From Streptomyces musisoli (lineage in GTDB: Bacteria > Actinomycetota > Actinomycetes > Streptomycetales > Streptomycetaceae): a stretch of DNA of 64,000 nucleotides. The stretch is from positions 248,001-312,000 of the forward strand of contig NZ_JAERRH010000009.1 in assembly GCF_016741855.1 (NCBI RefSeq), read 5' to 3'. The notes below the pieces were generated by a model. That model was not told the origin of the DNA. It did no database searches and worked only from the letters and a program-made list of their open reading frames with translations. A program made the position numbers and the translations under genes. Below, in pieces: positions 14,446-22,367 of this stretch. Position 1 is the stretch's first letter. Each line of letters begins with the position of its first letter.

Positions 14446-16206
14446 TCATCGCGCGAGTTCCTTTCCCTGTGCGGCGCCCAGCAGAGACAGCACCGTCCGG
14501 GCGGTCGTGTCGTTCTGCCGGAACGCGGGGCCGCCGGTGCGCGGGCGGGTGAACGCGCCTGGGGTCCGGGCGTCGGTGTAGGGGCCGAGGGCGAAGCGCC
14601 GGGGGTGCGGGCGCCCGCCGCGGTCGAGGATCCGGCCGTCACCGGGGTCGACCCGGAGCAGCCCGTCGGCGGTCTCGGCGGCGCCGTCGGCGTGCAGTTC
14701 GCGCAGCAGGCTGTCGCGGGCGCGCCCGAGGGTGGGATCCGGCAGCCGGGCCTCCACCAGCGCGCGGGACTCGACGCTGAAGCCCGGCACGGTGGGACTG
14801 CCGGCCCGGAACACCCCGTCCGCGGCGGTGACGGACATGCCGGCCCCGACGAACCGGAGCACACCGGCCCGGGACAGCGCGAGCATCTGCCGCAGCCGGG
14901 GGCCGGGCGGTCCGGACGCCAGGTAGCTGAAGAACCCGTGCCAGCGGGGCCCGATGTCGCCGAGCCGCACCAGCTGCCCGTAGACGGAGAGCAGGCCGAG
15001 GAAGACGGCCAGGTCGGGGCTGTGGGACGGATCGTGACGGCGGTTCAGGTCCGCCTCGATGTAGTCCCTGAGCGCTTCCTGGAGGTCGTCGTGCGCGGCG
15101 TACCGCACTCCGTCCAGGGGGCGGTCGAGGGCGGCGAGGTCGAGCCGGTCGGCCGGATCCGGCACGGCGCCGGCGACCAGCGCCCGGGTCTCGGCCGGGT
15201 CGCCGGCCGCGGCGTACTTCTCCTCGAAGTCGGCCCAGGCCATCGTCGTACGCCCGGGGTGGGCGGTGAACAGCCGGTGGTAGTGGGCGAAGCCCAGCTC
15301 CTTCTCGACCAGGGGCCACACATCGCGCCGGAAGTCGAAGCCGCCGGGCCGGGCCAGCAGCGCGTCCACCTCGGCGGGGCCGAGGAAGCGGGGCAGCGGC
15401 GGGCGGTCGCCGGTCCAGTCGTAGCCGATCTTCGAGTGGTACGGCACTCCGCGCCGGGAACCGACGTACAGCACCGGTTCCCGCCCCGAGGGGAGGTACG
15501 CCTCCCCCGCGTACCGCCCGCCGCGTCCCTCCGTGAGCAGCACCATCAGGTCGACGAAGGCCAGTCCGAAGCCCCGGACGAGGACGGGTTCGCCGGCCCT
15601 CAGCGCGGAGAGGTCGCTGTCGGCGGTGAAGTCCGGCGGCAGGTGGACCAGGCCGTGCTCCCGGGCATAGGCGGCCAGCCGGGCCTGGTCCGCGTCGAGT
15701 TCGGCGTCCAGGTGGCCTACGGCGAGGATCACCAGGTCGGCGAGGAGCGGACGCGGGCGGCCCTCCAGCCACACCTGCTGACGGCCCTCCCGCGGGCCGC
15801 CGATCCGGAGGGCGCGCCGCGGGTGGTGGTGGACGGTGACGGTGGGGGGCAGCTCGGCCAGGGCCCGTTCGTACACCCAGCGCAGATAGCGGCCCTGGAG
15901 CTGCCGGCCGGCGAAGGTGCGGCCGTGCAGCTCGGCCCACTCGTGCAGGGTGGGGCCCTCGCGCACCGGGCCCGCCATCGCCACCGTCTCGTCGGTGAAC
16001 ATGGTGACGTCCTCGGCGTGCGAGTTCATCCACAGCAGCGACGACTGCTCCTGACGCCAGATGCGGCCGCCGCCCGGCGGATGGGGGTCGACGAGATGGA
16101 TGTCGAGGCCCGGACCGGCGTACAGCTCGGGCGCGTTGGCGGCGAGGCGTTCGAGCAGGCCGGTGCCGCGCGGTCCGGCTCCCACGATCACCAGTTGCTG
16201 CCTCAT
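14446..16206 (-). CDS. FAD/NAD(P)-binding oxidoreductase-like protein
   Basis: A 586-residue protein with an N-terminal dinucleotide fold (QLVIVGAGPRGTGLLERLA) and the NAD_binding_9-type architecture: RIWRQEQSSLLWMNSHAEDVTMFTD, VILAVGHLDAELD, VLVRGFGLAFVDLMVLLTEGRGG, VGSRRGVPYHSKI and FVGAGMSV. The family is widespread in Streptomyces but its reaction is poorly defined. Here it could supply reduced flavin to, or act in sequence with, the LLM monooxygenase encoded 28 bases downstream. The ATG at 16206 overlaps the TGA of the preceding 61-codon ORF, indicating translational coupling. Confidence 0.8.
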   Translation of the reverse strand: MRQQLVIVGAGPRGTGLLERLAANAPELYAGPGLDIHLVDPHPPGGGRIWRQEQSSLLWMNSHAEDVTMFTDETVAMAGPVREGPTLHEWAELHGRTFAGRQLQGRYLRWVYERALAELPPTVTVHHHPRRALRIGGPREGRQQVWLEGRPRPLLADLVILAVGHLDAELDADQARLAAYAREHGLVHLPPDFTADSDLSALRAGEPVLVRGFGLAFVDLMVLLTEGRGGRYAGEAYLPSGREPVLYVGSRRGVPYHSKIGYDWTGDRPPLPRFLGPAEVDALLARPGGFDFRRDVWPLVEKELGFAHYHRLFTAHPGRTTMAWADFEEKYAAAGDPAETRALVAGAVPDPADRLDLAALDRPLDGVRYAAHDDLQEALRDYIEADLNRRHDPSHSPDLAVFLGLLSVYGQLVRLGDIGPRWHGFFSYLASGPPGPRLRQMLALSRAGVLRFVGAGMSVTAADGVFRAGSPTVPGFSVESRALVEARLPDPTLGRARDSLLRELHADGAAETADGLLRVDPGDGRILDRGGRPHPRRFALGPYTDARTPGAFTRPRTGGPAFRQNDTTARTVLSLLGAAQGKELAR

Positions 16207-16388
16207 CGGGGGCTCCCCGTACCGCGTGCGCGGCGTCTGTCTGCGGCACGGGCGGCCCGGCGCGGGATGCGGACGACGACGGCCGCCGTCCACCGGCCGC
16301 GGCGGCGCGGCGAGACGGTCCGGCGGATGTCCGCGGGCCCGGGAATCCCCGGTGCGGTGGCGACTTGGGCGAGGGTGTCGGATGACAT
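16203..16388 (-). CDS. Small ORF coupled to the FAD/LLM operon (61 residues)
   Basis: A 61-residue ORF starting MSSDTLAQVATAPGIPGPAD and then strongly Arg-rich. GGAG lies 7 bases before the ATG at 16388, and its TGA overlaps the ATG of the next gene (ATGA), so it is probably translated as the first cistron of the operon. No domain is recognisable, and the basic tail could be incidental to high GC. It could be a leader-type ORF setting translation of the FAD protein. Confidence 0.45.
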   Translation of the reverse strand: MSSDTLAQVATAPGIPGPADIRRTVSPRRRGRWTAAVVVRIPRRAARAADRRRARGTGSPR

Positions 16389-16628
16389 GCGAAGGCTCCG
16401 TGACGCTGGGGGTCCCCCCGGTCGAGCGAAGTCGACGGTGGAGGAGGCCAGAACGGGGTGATGCCTTCACACGGGCGCGCCGCACGGCGCGGATGCGGCC
16501 GAGCCCCTCAGCAGGGCCGCGCAACGAGAGTACGGGTGCGTTTCCGTTCGCTGTCAAGGCTGTCCGGACTGTGAGCCGTACATCTCAAGTCGGTTGACGT
16601 GGCATCGGACGCCTGTTCCACTTGGCCC

Positions 16629-16700
16629 ATGCATCCGCAGCAGTGGCTGGTCACCCGCTCCCACATCGACTTCGGTCGCGTGTGGTCCTCGTCCTGTTGA
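16629..16700 (+). CDS. Cysteine-type regulatory leader peptide, apparently orphan
   Basis: A 23-residue ORF (ATG 16629, TGA 16698-16700) ending RSHIDFGRVWSSSC. It matches the pattern of the short leader peptides found upstream of sulfur-assimilation and cysteine genes in Streptomyces, which have a conserved R-x-HIDL-x-RV core and end in Cys followed by the stop. These are thought to sense cysteine supply through ribosome stalling or attenuation. Normally a sulfur gene follows within a few hundred bases on the same strand. Here only a 25-codon ORF follows (16830-16907) before a gene on the opposite strand. Confidence 0.65.
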   Translation: MHPQQWLVTRSHIDFGRVWSSSC

Positions 16701-16829
16701 GCTGACCCCCTGCGCGCGCCCGCCCTCGCGGCGGGCCTCCTCGCGTTCCCTCGCCGTTCTCCGCCTTCACACGCGCTCCCCTCCCCTCGCGTTCTCGCAC
16801 ACCCTTCCGCTTCAGGAGACCGCCGCCCG

Positions 16830-16907
16830 ATGCCCACGACCTTTTGTCGTCATTTCCCGGCCTTTGCCACCGTTACGTCGTCCGCCGCGCGCCCCGCCGC
16901 CACCTGA
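16830..16907 (+). pseudogene. 25-codon ORF after the leader peptide, possible gene remnant
   Basis: ATG at 16830 is preceded by AGGAGA (16814-16819) at good spacing and encodes MPTTFCRHFPAFATVTSSAA followed by RPAAT and a stop. This is where the sulfur gene controlled by the leader at 16629 would be expected to start. It is followed by the 3' end of the convergent DUF5685 gene, so it may be the 5' stub of a deleted gene. The remaining parts of 16389-17000 show no other gene. Confidence 0.35.
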
Positions 16908-17000
16908 GGGCCGGTCAGGCGGGCTTCGAGGGCGGCCCTGCCCGCCCTGGCCGGCGGCGGGCAGGACCCCGGCGCGGCGTCCAGGTCCGAACGTGAGGCC

Positions 17001-18302
17001 CTAGCAACCGTCGCACGGGCAGCAGCAGTCGCAGCCGTCGCATCCACCACAGCCACCGGGGCAGGAGCAGTCGCACCACTGGCAGCAGCCGTTGCGCTTC
17101 TTCCGGGACCAGGGGCCCTCGTACTCCTCGGCGCAGCACATCTTGCAGGAGCAGAACAGCGCGAAGAACATCCCGCAGCCCGCCCAGAACCCACGCCTGC
17201 CCTTGGCGGGTTCGGGACCGAACCCGCCCCCGAAGCCACCACCGCCCCCGCCGAAGCCGTCCCCTCCACCGGGATGACCGCCCCCCGCATAGGGATTGCC
17301 GCCCGCGTAGGGATTGCCGCCGGCCTGGGGGCCGCCGCCCGCATGCGGAGCACCGGCGCCGTACGGATCGCCGCCGTACGGTCCTTGCGGCACCCCGGCA
17401 CCGTACGGCCCCTGCGGCACGCCCGGCTGATGCGCCGCGCACACCGGTGCCGTGCCGAACGCCCGGTCCACCGAACGCCGCAGTTCGTGGACGAGGAGCA
17501 GATGGACGAGCCCGCCGTCGCGGAACTCGGCCTCGCGGAGGGCGAGCCGGATGCCGTGCAGGGCGTCGTCGGCGAGCCGGCGCGCCTCGGCGAGGGAGGT
17601 GCCGGTGACGGTGAGCGGGTTCCAGGCACCCGACAGGGCGTCGGTCTGCCGGTCCTCCACGGCGTCCAGGAGGTGCGCGAGCCGCCCGAAGAGCCGCCCG
17701 GCCTCCGCGAGGGGCTCGGCGTTGTCCGGCCGGCCGGCCAGTACCGCGGTGTGCGCGAAGGCCGCGGCGGTCGCGGTCTCGGTCGGCTCGGTGACCGTCA
17801 GGATCGGGGTGCCCGGCCCGGCCAGGGTCTCGATGCCGAGCTGCCGGTCGACGGCGTCGACCAGGACGCCGGTGTCGAACCCGACCGCCGCCCCGCCGCG
17901 CTCCCCCGCCCGGCCCCAGCTCGCGGCCACCCGGCGCGCCGCGGCGGCGGCCGGCCGGCGGGCCAGCAGTCCGTCCCGGTCGGCGACGTGGTCGCGGACC
18001 TTCGCCGAGGCGAGCACCAGCGAGACGGCCGCGGCGAGCCGCGCCCCCTCACCCTGTGCGACCGACGCGGTCCGCATGCCGCGCAGCGCGCATGGCCCCG
18101 CCGTACGGCGCGCGCCGCCCACCGGGCCGGTCTGAGCCTCTGTCAGAACCGAGACCAGAAGCCCGTCGTAGTTCGTCACGACCCGTGCGAACTGACCGTG
18201 GTCCCGGCGAAGCGCCAGGCAGAGCCCGCACAAGTGCGCCATCCAGTCGGCCTTGAGTCTCTCGCCGAGGCGATGGGAGCAGGGCCTGACGATTCCGAAC
18301 AC
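17001..18302 (-). CDS. DUF5685 family protein with Cys-rich C-terminus
   Basis: A 433-residue protein. The N-terminal ~310 residues are the DUF5685 region (FGIVRPCSHRLGERLKADWMAHLCGLCLALRRDHG, VVTNYDGLLVSVL), all-helical with early Cys pairs (PC, LCGLC) that could bind metal. A Gly/Pro/Tyr linker with NPYAGG-type repeats follows (about residues 315-380), then a C-terminal segment of about 60 residues with about 18 Cys (FCSCKMCC, CCQWCDCSC, CDGCDCCCPCDGC). A hydrophobic stretch (FWAGCGMFFALF) precedes the Cys-rich tail, suggesting membrane association. The start is GTG 18302, 4 bases after GGGGGA. Function unknown; metal binding is an inference. Confidence 0.8.
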   Translation of the reverse strand: MFGIVRPCSHRLGERLKADWMAHLCGLCLALRRDHGQFARVVTNYDGLLVSVLTEAQTGPVGGARRTAGPCALRGMRTASVAQGEGARLAAAVSLVLASAKVRDHVADRDGLLARRPAAAAARRVAASWGRAGERGGAAVGFDTGVLVDAVDRQLGIETLAGPGTPILTVTEPTETATAAAFAHTAVLAGRPDNAEPLAEAGRLFGRLAHLLDAVEDRQTDALSGAWNPLTVTGTSLAEARRLADDALHGIRLALREAEFRDGGLVHLLLVHELRRSVDRAFGTAPVCAAHQPGVPQGPYGAGVPQGPYGGDPYGAGAPHAGGGPQAGGNPYAGGNPYAGGGHPGGGDGFGGGGGGFGGGFGPEPAKGRRGFWAGCGMFFALFCSCKMCCAEEYEGPWSRKKRNGCCQWCDCSCPGGCGGCDGCDCCCPCDGC

Positions 18303-18568
18303 AACATCCCCCGTACTGTCATACGACGTTGGCATTCACCCGTACGCCCCGGGCGTCACCCGTCCGCCGCGTACAATCATATTTCACTCTCAGTCAGCAG
18401 CCGTATGAGTCTCGGCCCTTGGGGCACAAGGACTCTCGACGGATCGACTGTGCACCAGTACCGTCACAAACCCCCCGCGCGGCGTCTATCCACTTGGCGC
18501 GCCGTCCGCATCATGGATGACCATAGGGATGCGGAAAGCAAGAAAGACCGCTGTGAGAGGAGGCGTCC

Positions 18569-19006
18569 ATGGGATCGGTACGCAAGGCGAGTGCATGGCT
18601 CGGCCTCGTCGACGACAACGATGACGAGCGCTACTACGACGACGACTACTCCGAGGGCACCGAGTCCGGGGACGCCTGGGTCACCGACCCGAGGGTGAAG
18701 GTGGCCACGGACACGGCCGAGGAGAAGGGCCGCCGGATCGGCACGGTCACCCCGGACAGCTTCCGGGACGCCCGCGCCATCGGCGAGCTCTTCCGGGACG
18801 GAGTCCCGGTCATCATGAACCTCACCAACATGGAGCCCGGCGACGCCAAGCGGGTCGTCGACTTCGCGGCGGGGCTCATCTTCGGCCTGCGCGGTTCGAT
18901 CGACCGCGTGTCCAACCGCGTGTTCCTGCTGACCCCCGCCGACACCGAGATCATCAGCGGCGAGGCGTCCGCGCACCGCTCGGACGGTTTCTTCAACCAG
19001 AGCTGA
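18569..19006 (+). CDS. sepF: SepF-like cell-division protein
   Basis: A 145-residue SepF/DUF552 protein. An N-terminal amphipathic segment ([14 protein letters not shown]) is a probable membrane-targeting helix, followed by an acidic linker (about 15-35), then the SepF core: [52 protein letters not shown] and RVFLLTP. SepF anchors FtsZ to the membrane. Streptomyces carries several SepF homologues; since the main one lies next to ftsZ in the division cluster, this is likely a SepF-like paralogue (SflA type) that modulates Z-ring placement. GAGG precedes the ATG. Confidence 0.87.
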   Translation: MGSVRKASAWLGLVDDNDDERYYDDDYSEGTESGDAWVTDPRVKVATDTAEEKGRRIGTVTPDSFRDARAIGELFRDGVPVIMNLTNMEPGDAKRVVDFAAGLIFGLRGSIDRVSNRVFLLTPADTEIISGEASAHRSDGFFNQS

Positions 19007-19031
19007 GGCAGGGCCGCTCACCGGCCCTGCC
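19007..19031. terminator. Bidirectional terminator between sepF-like and acyl-CoA dehydrogenase genes
   Basis: GGCAGGGCCG-CTCAC-CGGCCCTGCC is a perfect 10-bp stem that starts right after the sepF-like stop and ends 11 bases before the end of the convergent gene. Confidence 0.8.
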
Positions 19032-19042
19032 CCCGACGGGGC

Positions 19043-20233
19043 TCACCGGAAGGCGTCGAGCCCGGTGAGCGCCTTGCCCAGCACGAGCTGGTGCATCTCG
19101 ACGGTGCCCTCGTAGGTGAGCACCGATTCCAGGTTGGTCGCGTGCCGCATCACCGGGTATTCGAGGGAGATCCCGTTGGCACCGAGGATCGTCCGCGCCG
19201 TACGGCAGATCTCGATGGCCTCGCGGACGTTGTTGAGCTTGCCGAAGCTGATCTGTTCGGGACGCAGGCGGCCGGCATCCATGCGCCGTCCCAGGTGGTG
19301 GGCGAGCAGGATGCCCTTGTGCAGTTCCACCGCCATGTCGGCGAGCTTGGCCTGGGTGAGCTGGAAGCCGCCGATGGGCCGCCCGAACTGCTCGCGCGAC
19401 TTCGCGTAGTCGAGGGCCGCCTCGAAACTGCTGCGCGCGGCGCCCATCGCGCCCCAGACGATGCCGTAGCGGGCGTGCGAGAGGCAGCCGAGCGGACCGC
19501 GCAGCCCGGTGACCTCCGGCAGGACGGCCGTGCCGGGCAGCCGCACGTCGTCCAGGACGAGTTCGCTGGTGACCGAGGCGCGCAGGGACCACTTGTGCTT
19601 GATCTCCGGAGCCGAGAAGCCGGGGCTGCCGGCGGGTACGACGAACCCGCGGATGCCCTCCTCGGTCTGCGCCCAGACGACGGCCACCCCGGCGACCGAG
19701 CCGTTGGTGATCCACATCTTGCGGCCGTTCAGCACCCAGTCGTCGCCGTCGCGCTTGGCGTGGGTGCGCATGGATGCGGGGTCGGAGCCGTGGTCGGGCT
19801 CGGTCAGCCCGAAGCAGCCGATCACCTCGCCGGCGGCCATGCGCGGCAGCCACTCCTGCTTCTGCTCCTCGCTGCCGAACCGGTGGATGGCATACATCGC
19901 GAGGGACCCCTGCACGGAGACCAGCGACCGGATGCCCGAGTCGGCGGCCTCCAGCTCGAGACAGGCCAGGCCGTACTGCACGGCCGTCGCGCCCGCGCAG
20001 CCGTACCCGGTGAGGGACATCCCGAGGGCGCCGAGGGAGCCGAGTTCCCGCGCGAGGTCGCGGATCCCGGGCAGCTCGCCCTTCTCGTACCAGTCGGCGA
20101 CGAACGGCAGCACACGGTCGGCCGCCCAGCCCCGGACGGTGTCCCGGATGGCCAGGTCCTCCGGCTCCAGCAGGTCGTCGATGCCGAGCGGGTCGGCGGC
20201 ATCGAACGGGGGCAGCTTCGCGGACGCGGACAT
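19043..20233 (-). CDS. Acyl-CoA dehydrogenase (glutaryl-CoA dehydrogenase-like)
   Basis: A 396-residue flavoenzyme. It has FGLTEPDHGSDPASM (FAD/substrate contact), the VLNGRKMWITNGSVA segment, and ARSSFEAALDYAKSREQFGRPIGGFQLTQAKLADM. YEGTVEMHQLVLGKALTG near the C-terminus holds the catalytic Glu, in the arrangement seen in glutaryl-CoA dehydrogenase-like enzymes. It would oxidise an acyl-CoA to the enoyl-CoA and pass electrons to ETF. No other beta-oxidation gene is adjacent. A perfect palindrome 32 bases upstream of the ATG suggests control by a TetR-type regulator encoded elsewhere. Confidence 0.9.
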   Translation of the reverse strand: MSASAKLPPFDAADPLGIDDLLEPEDLAIRDTVRGWAADRVLPFVADWYEKGELPGIRDLARELGSLGALGMSLTGYGCAGATAVQYGLACLELEAADSGIRSLVSVQGSLAMYAIHRFGSEEQKQEWLPRMAAGEVIGCFGLTEPDHGSDPASMRTHAKRDGDDWVLNGRKMWITNGSVAGVAVVWAQTEEGIRGFVVPAGSPGFSAPEIKHKWSLRASVTSELVLDDVRLPGTAVLPEVTGLRGPLGCLSHARYGIVWGAMGAARSSFEAALDYAKSREQFGRPIGGFQLTQAKLADMAVELHKGILLAHHLGRRMDAGRLRPEQISFGKLNNVREAIEICRTARTILGANGISLEYPVMRHATNLESVLTYEGTVEMHQLVLGKALTGLDAFR

Positions 20234-20264
20234 GGGGCACCCTCCGGAACACGGGACTCGGCAA

Positions 20265-20281
20265 AACTAGCAGCGCTAGTT
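20265..20281. promoter_or_regulatory. TetR-type operator candidate upstream of the acyl-CoA dehydrogenase
   Basis: AACTAGC-AGC-GCTAGTT is a perfect 7+3+7 palindrome located 32 bases upstream of the acyl-CoA dehydrogenase start. Its AT-rich arms stand out from the surrounding GC-rich DNA, as is typical for TetR-family operators of fatty-acid genes. Confidence 0.6.
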
Positions 20282-20332
20282 ACGACTCTCCGGCCGACGT
20301 TACGGTGCAGTGTCCCGCACGTCCAGGGGTGA

Positions 20333-22108
20333 TCAGGCGGTGACCCGCGACTTCCCGGCCGCCGCTCCCGCCTCCGCCTCGTGTGGACGCGATGTCCCGG
20401 CCACCGTCTTGGCCGCCGCCTCCGCCTCGCGCGGCCGCGGCGTCCCGGCCACCGTCTTGGCCGCCGTCTCCGCCTCCGCCTCGTGCGTCCGCGGCGTCCC
20501 GGCCGCCGTCTTCGCCTCCGCCTCGCGCGGCGCCGGCAGCTTCCCCTCGCCCGCGGCCGGCTCCTCGCCGCACTGCATGATCCACGGCAGCCGCAGTGCC
20601 ATCACCGCGCCCAGCAGCAACAGTCCGGCGCTCACCAGCAGCGCCAGGTGCAGCCCGTGCACGAAGGAGTCCCGGGCCGCCTGGCGCAGCGCGGCCCCCG
20701 CGGTTCCGCCGAGCCGGCCGGCGATCTCGTAGGCCTCGCCGAGCGAGTGGCCCGCCGCCTGTGACGCGTGCCGCGGAACGCCCGGCACCGACCGCAGGCC
20801 CGGTGTGTAGGCCGCGTTCATCACGCTGCCCAGCAGGGCGATGCCGATGCCGGCGCCGAGCTGGTAGGAGGTCTCGCCGATCGCCGCCGCGCCGCCGGCC
20901 TGGTCGGCTGGGGCCTCGCTGAGCATCGACTCGTACGCGCCGAAGAGCGTGGTCTCCAGGCCGAAGCCCAGCAGCACGAAGCCGGCCAGGAGCAGCGTCG
21001 GGTTGTCGGCGCCGCCCATCGCCGTCAGGGTCAGCACCGCGGCCGCCGTCAGGCAGAAGCCGAAGCACACCATCCGGCGCGGTCCGAAGCGGCGCAGCAT
21101 GCGCGCGCCCGCCAGGCCGGCCGCCATGGCCGCGACGGTCAGGGGCAGCAGCCTGAGGCCGGTCTCCAGCGGGGACAGGCCGAGCACCAGTTGCAGGTAC
21201 TGGGCGGCGATCAGCTCCAGGCCGACCAGCGCCAGCATGGCCAGCACGATGCAGCCCACCGAGGTGCTGAACGCGGGCCGGCCGAACATCCGCAGGTCCA
21301 CCAGCGCATACGGGTGCCGCCGCTGGCGCCGTACGAAGAGGACGAGGAGGGCCGCGCCGATCAGCAGCGGCAGCACGGTGAAGGGGCTCGCCACCGCCTC
21401 CCCGCCGCCGAGCCGCTTCACCCCGAGGACGACACCGAAGAGCCCGCCCGCCGCCATCAGCGCGCCGGTCACGTCCCAGGGGCCGTGGCGGTCGCCCTTC
21501 GACTCGGGCAGCAGCATCCGGCCCACCGGGAGGCTGACCAGCATCAGCGGGATGTTCACCAGGAAGACCGCGCCCCACCAGAAGTGCTCCAGCAGGAAGC
21601 CGCCGAGCAGCGGCCCGACCGCCGCGCCGACCGCCGCCACCGCACTCCAGATGCCTATGGCGAGGGCGCGCTCACGCCGGTCGGGGAAGACCTGGCGGAG
21701 GATCGACAGGGTCGCCGGCATGATCATCGCGCCGCCGACGCCGAGCAGCGCGCGGGCGAGGATGAGCGTCTGGGCGCTCGGCGCGAACGCCGCCACGGCG
21801 GAGGCGACCCCGAAGAGGCCGTAGCCGAGCAGCAGGACGCGTCTGCGGCCGATCCGGTCCCCGAGCGTGCCGAAGAGGATCAGCAGCGAGGCGCAGACCA
21901 GCGGATAGACGTCGACGATCCAGAGCAGTTCGATGGCTCCGGGCCGGAGGTCCTCGGTGACGGCGGGGACCGCCACGTGCAGCACGGTGGCGTCGAGGGC
22001 GACGAGCAGCAGGCTGACGCAGAGGACGACGAGGACGACCCAGCGGTTGGCACCGGCCTGGGCCGCCCGACGGCGCGGCCGTACGGCAGCCGTGGTCGTC
22101 CCGGACAT
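20333..22108 (-). CDS. MFS drug-exporter (DHA2, EmrB/QacA type), 14 TM segments
   Basis: A 591-residue permease. TM1 contains LLVALDATVLHVAVPAV (motif D1 of 14-TM drug:H+ antiporters), the loop 2-3 motif is GTLGDRIGRRRVLLLGYGLFG, and motif C-like GIWSAVAAVGAAVGPLLGGFLLEH lies in TM5. This family exports hydrophobic antibiotics and dyes. The C-terminal ~65 residues form a cytoplasmic tail of repeated EAEAAAKTVAGTPRP-type units. ATG 22108 is preceded by GGGAGG at 7 bases. No regulator is adjacent, so the substrate cannot be guessed from context. Confidence 0.9.
   Translation of the reverse strand: MSGTTTAAVRPRRRAAQAGANRWVVLVVLCVSLLLVALDATVLHVAVPAVTEDLRPGAIELLWIVDVYPLVCASLLILFGTLGDRIGRRRVLLLGYGLFGVASAVAAFAPSAQTLILARALLGVGGAMIMPATLSILRQVFPDRRERALAIGIWSAVAAVGAAVGPLLGGFLLEHFWWGAVFLVNIPLMLVSLPVGRMLLPESKGDRHGPWDVTGALMAAGGLFGVVLGVKRLGGGEAVASPFTVLPLLIGAALLVLFVRRQRRHPYALVDLRMFGRPAFSTSVGCIVLAMLALVGLELIAAQYLQLVLGLSPLETGLRLLPLTVAAMAAGLAGARMLRRFGPRRMVCFGFCLTAAAVLTLTAMGGADNPTLLLAGFVLLGFGLETTLFGAYESMLSEAPADQAGGAAAIGETSYQLGAGIGIALLGSVMNAAYTPGLRSVPGVPRHASQAAGHSLGEAYEIAGRLGGTAGAALRQAARDSFVHGLHLALLVSAGLLLLGAVMALRLPWIMQCGEEPAAGEGKLPAPREAEAKTAAGTPRTHEAEAETAAKTVAGTPRPREAEAAAKTVAGTSRPHEAEAGAAAGKSRVTA
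20394..20530. repeat. In-frame minisatellite in the MFS C-terminal tail
   Basis: Imperfect repeats around GTCCCGGCC(A/G)CCGTCTT recur at 20394, 20442 and 20496 (48 and 54 bp apart, both multiples of three). They encode the Ala/Glu/Thr-rich 16-18-residue repeats of the exporter tail. Confidence 0.75.
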
Positions 22109-22367
22109 GTACGTACCTCCCAGATGATCCCTCGCGTGGGGCGGACCGACGGGGTGGGGACTCCCTGTCGTACGGCCGGAGAGAGCGGTGTCTCCGGCCC
22201 GCGCAAACCCTCGCGGGTGACTCGTCAGCGTACGCGAGTTCACCGCGCGGTCACGTGGCGGACCTCTCACACGCACGACGGAACCCATGTGGCGTACACC
22301 ACGTCACTCCCTCTTGACCATGACCCCGTGACCGGTCCGGTCCACCGCCCGGTCGATAATCGAGCCC

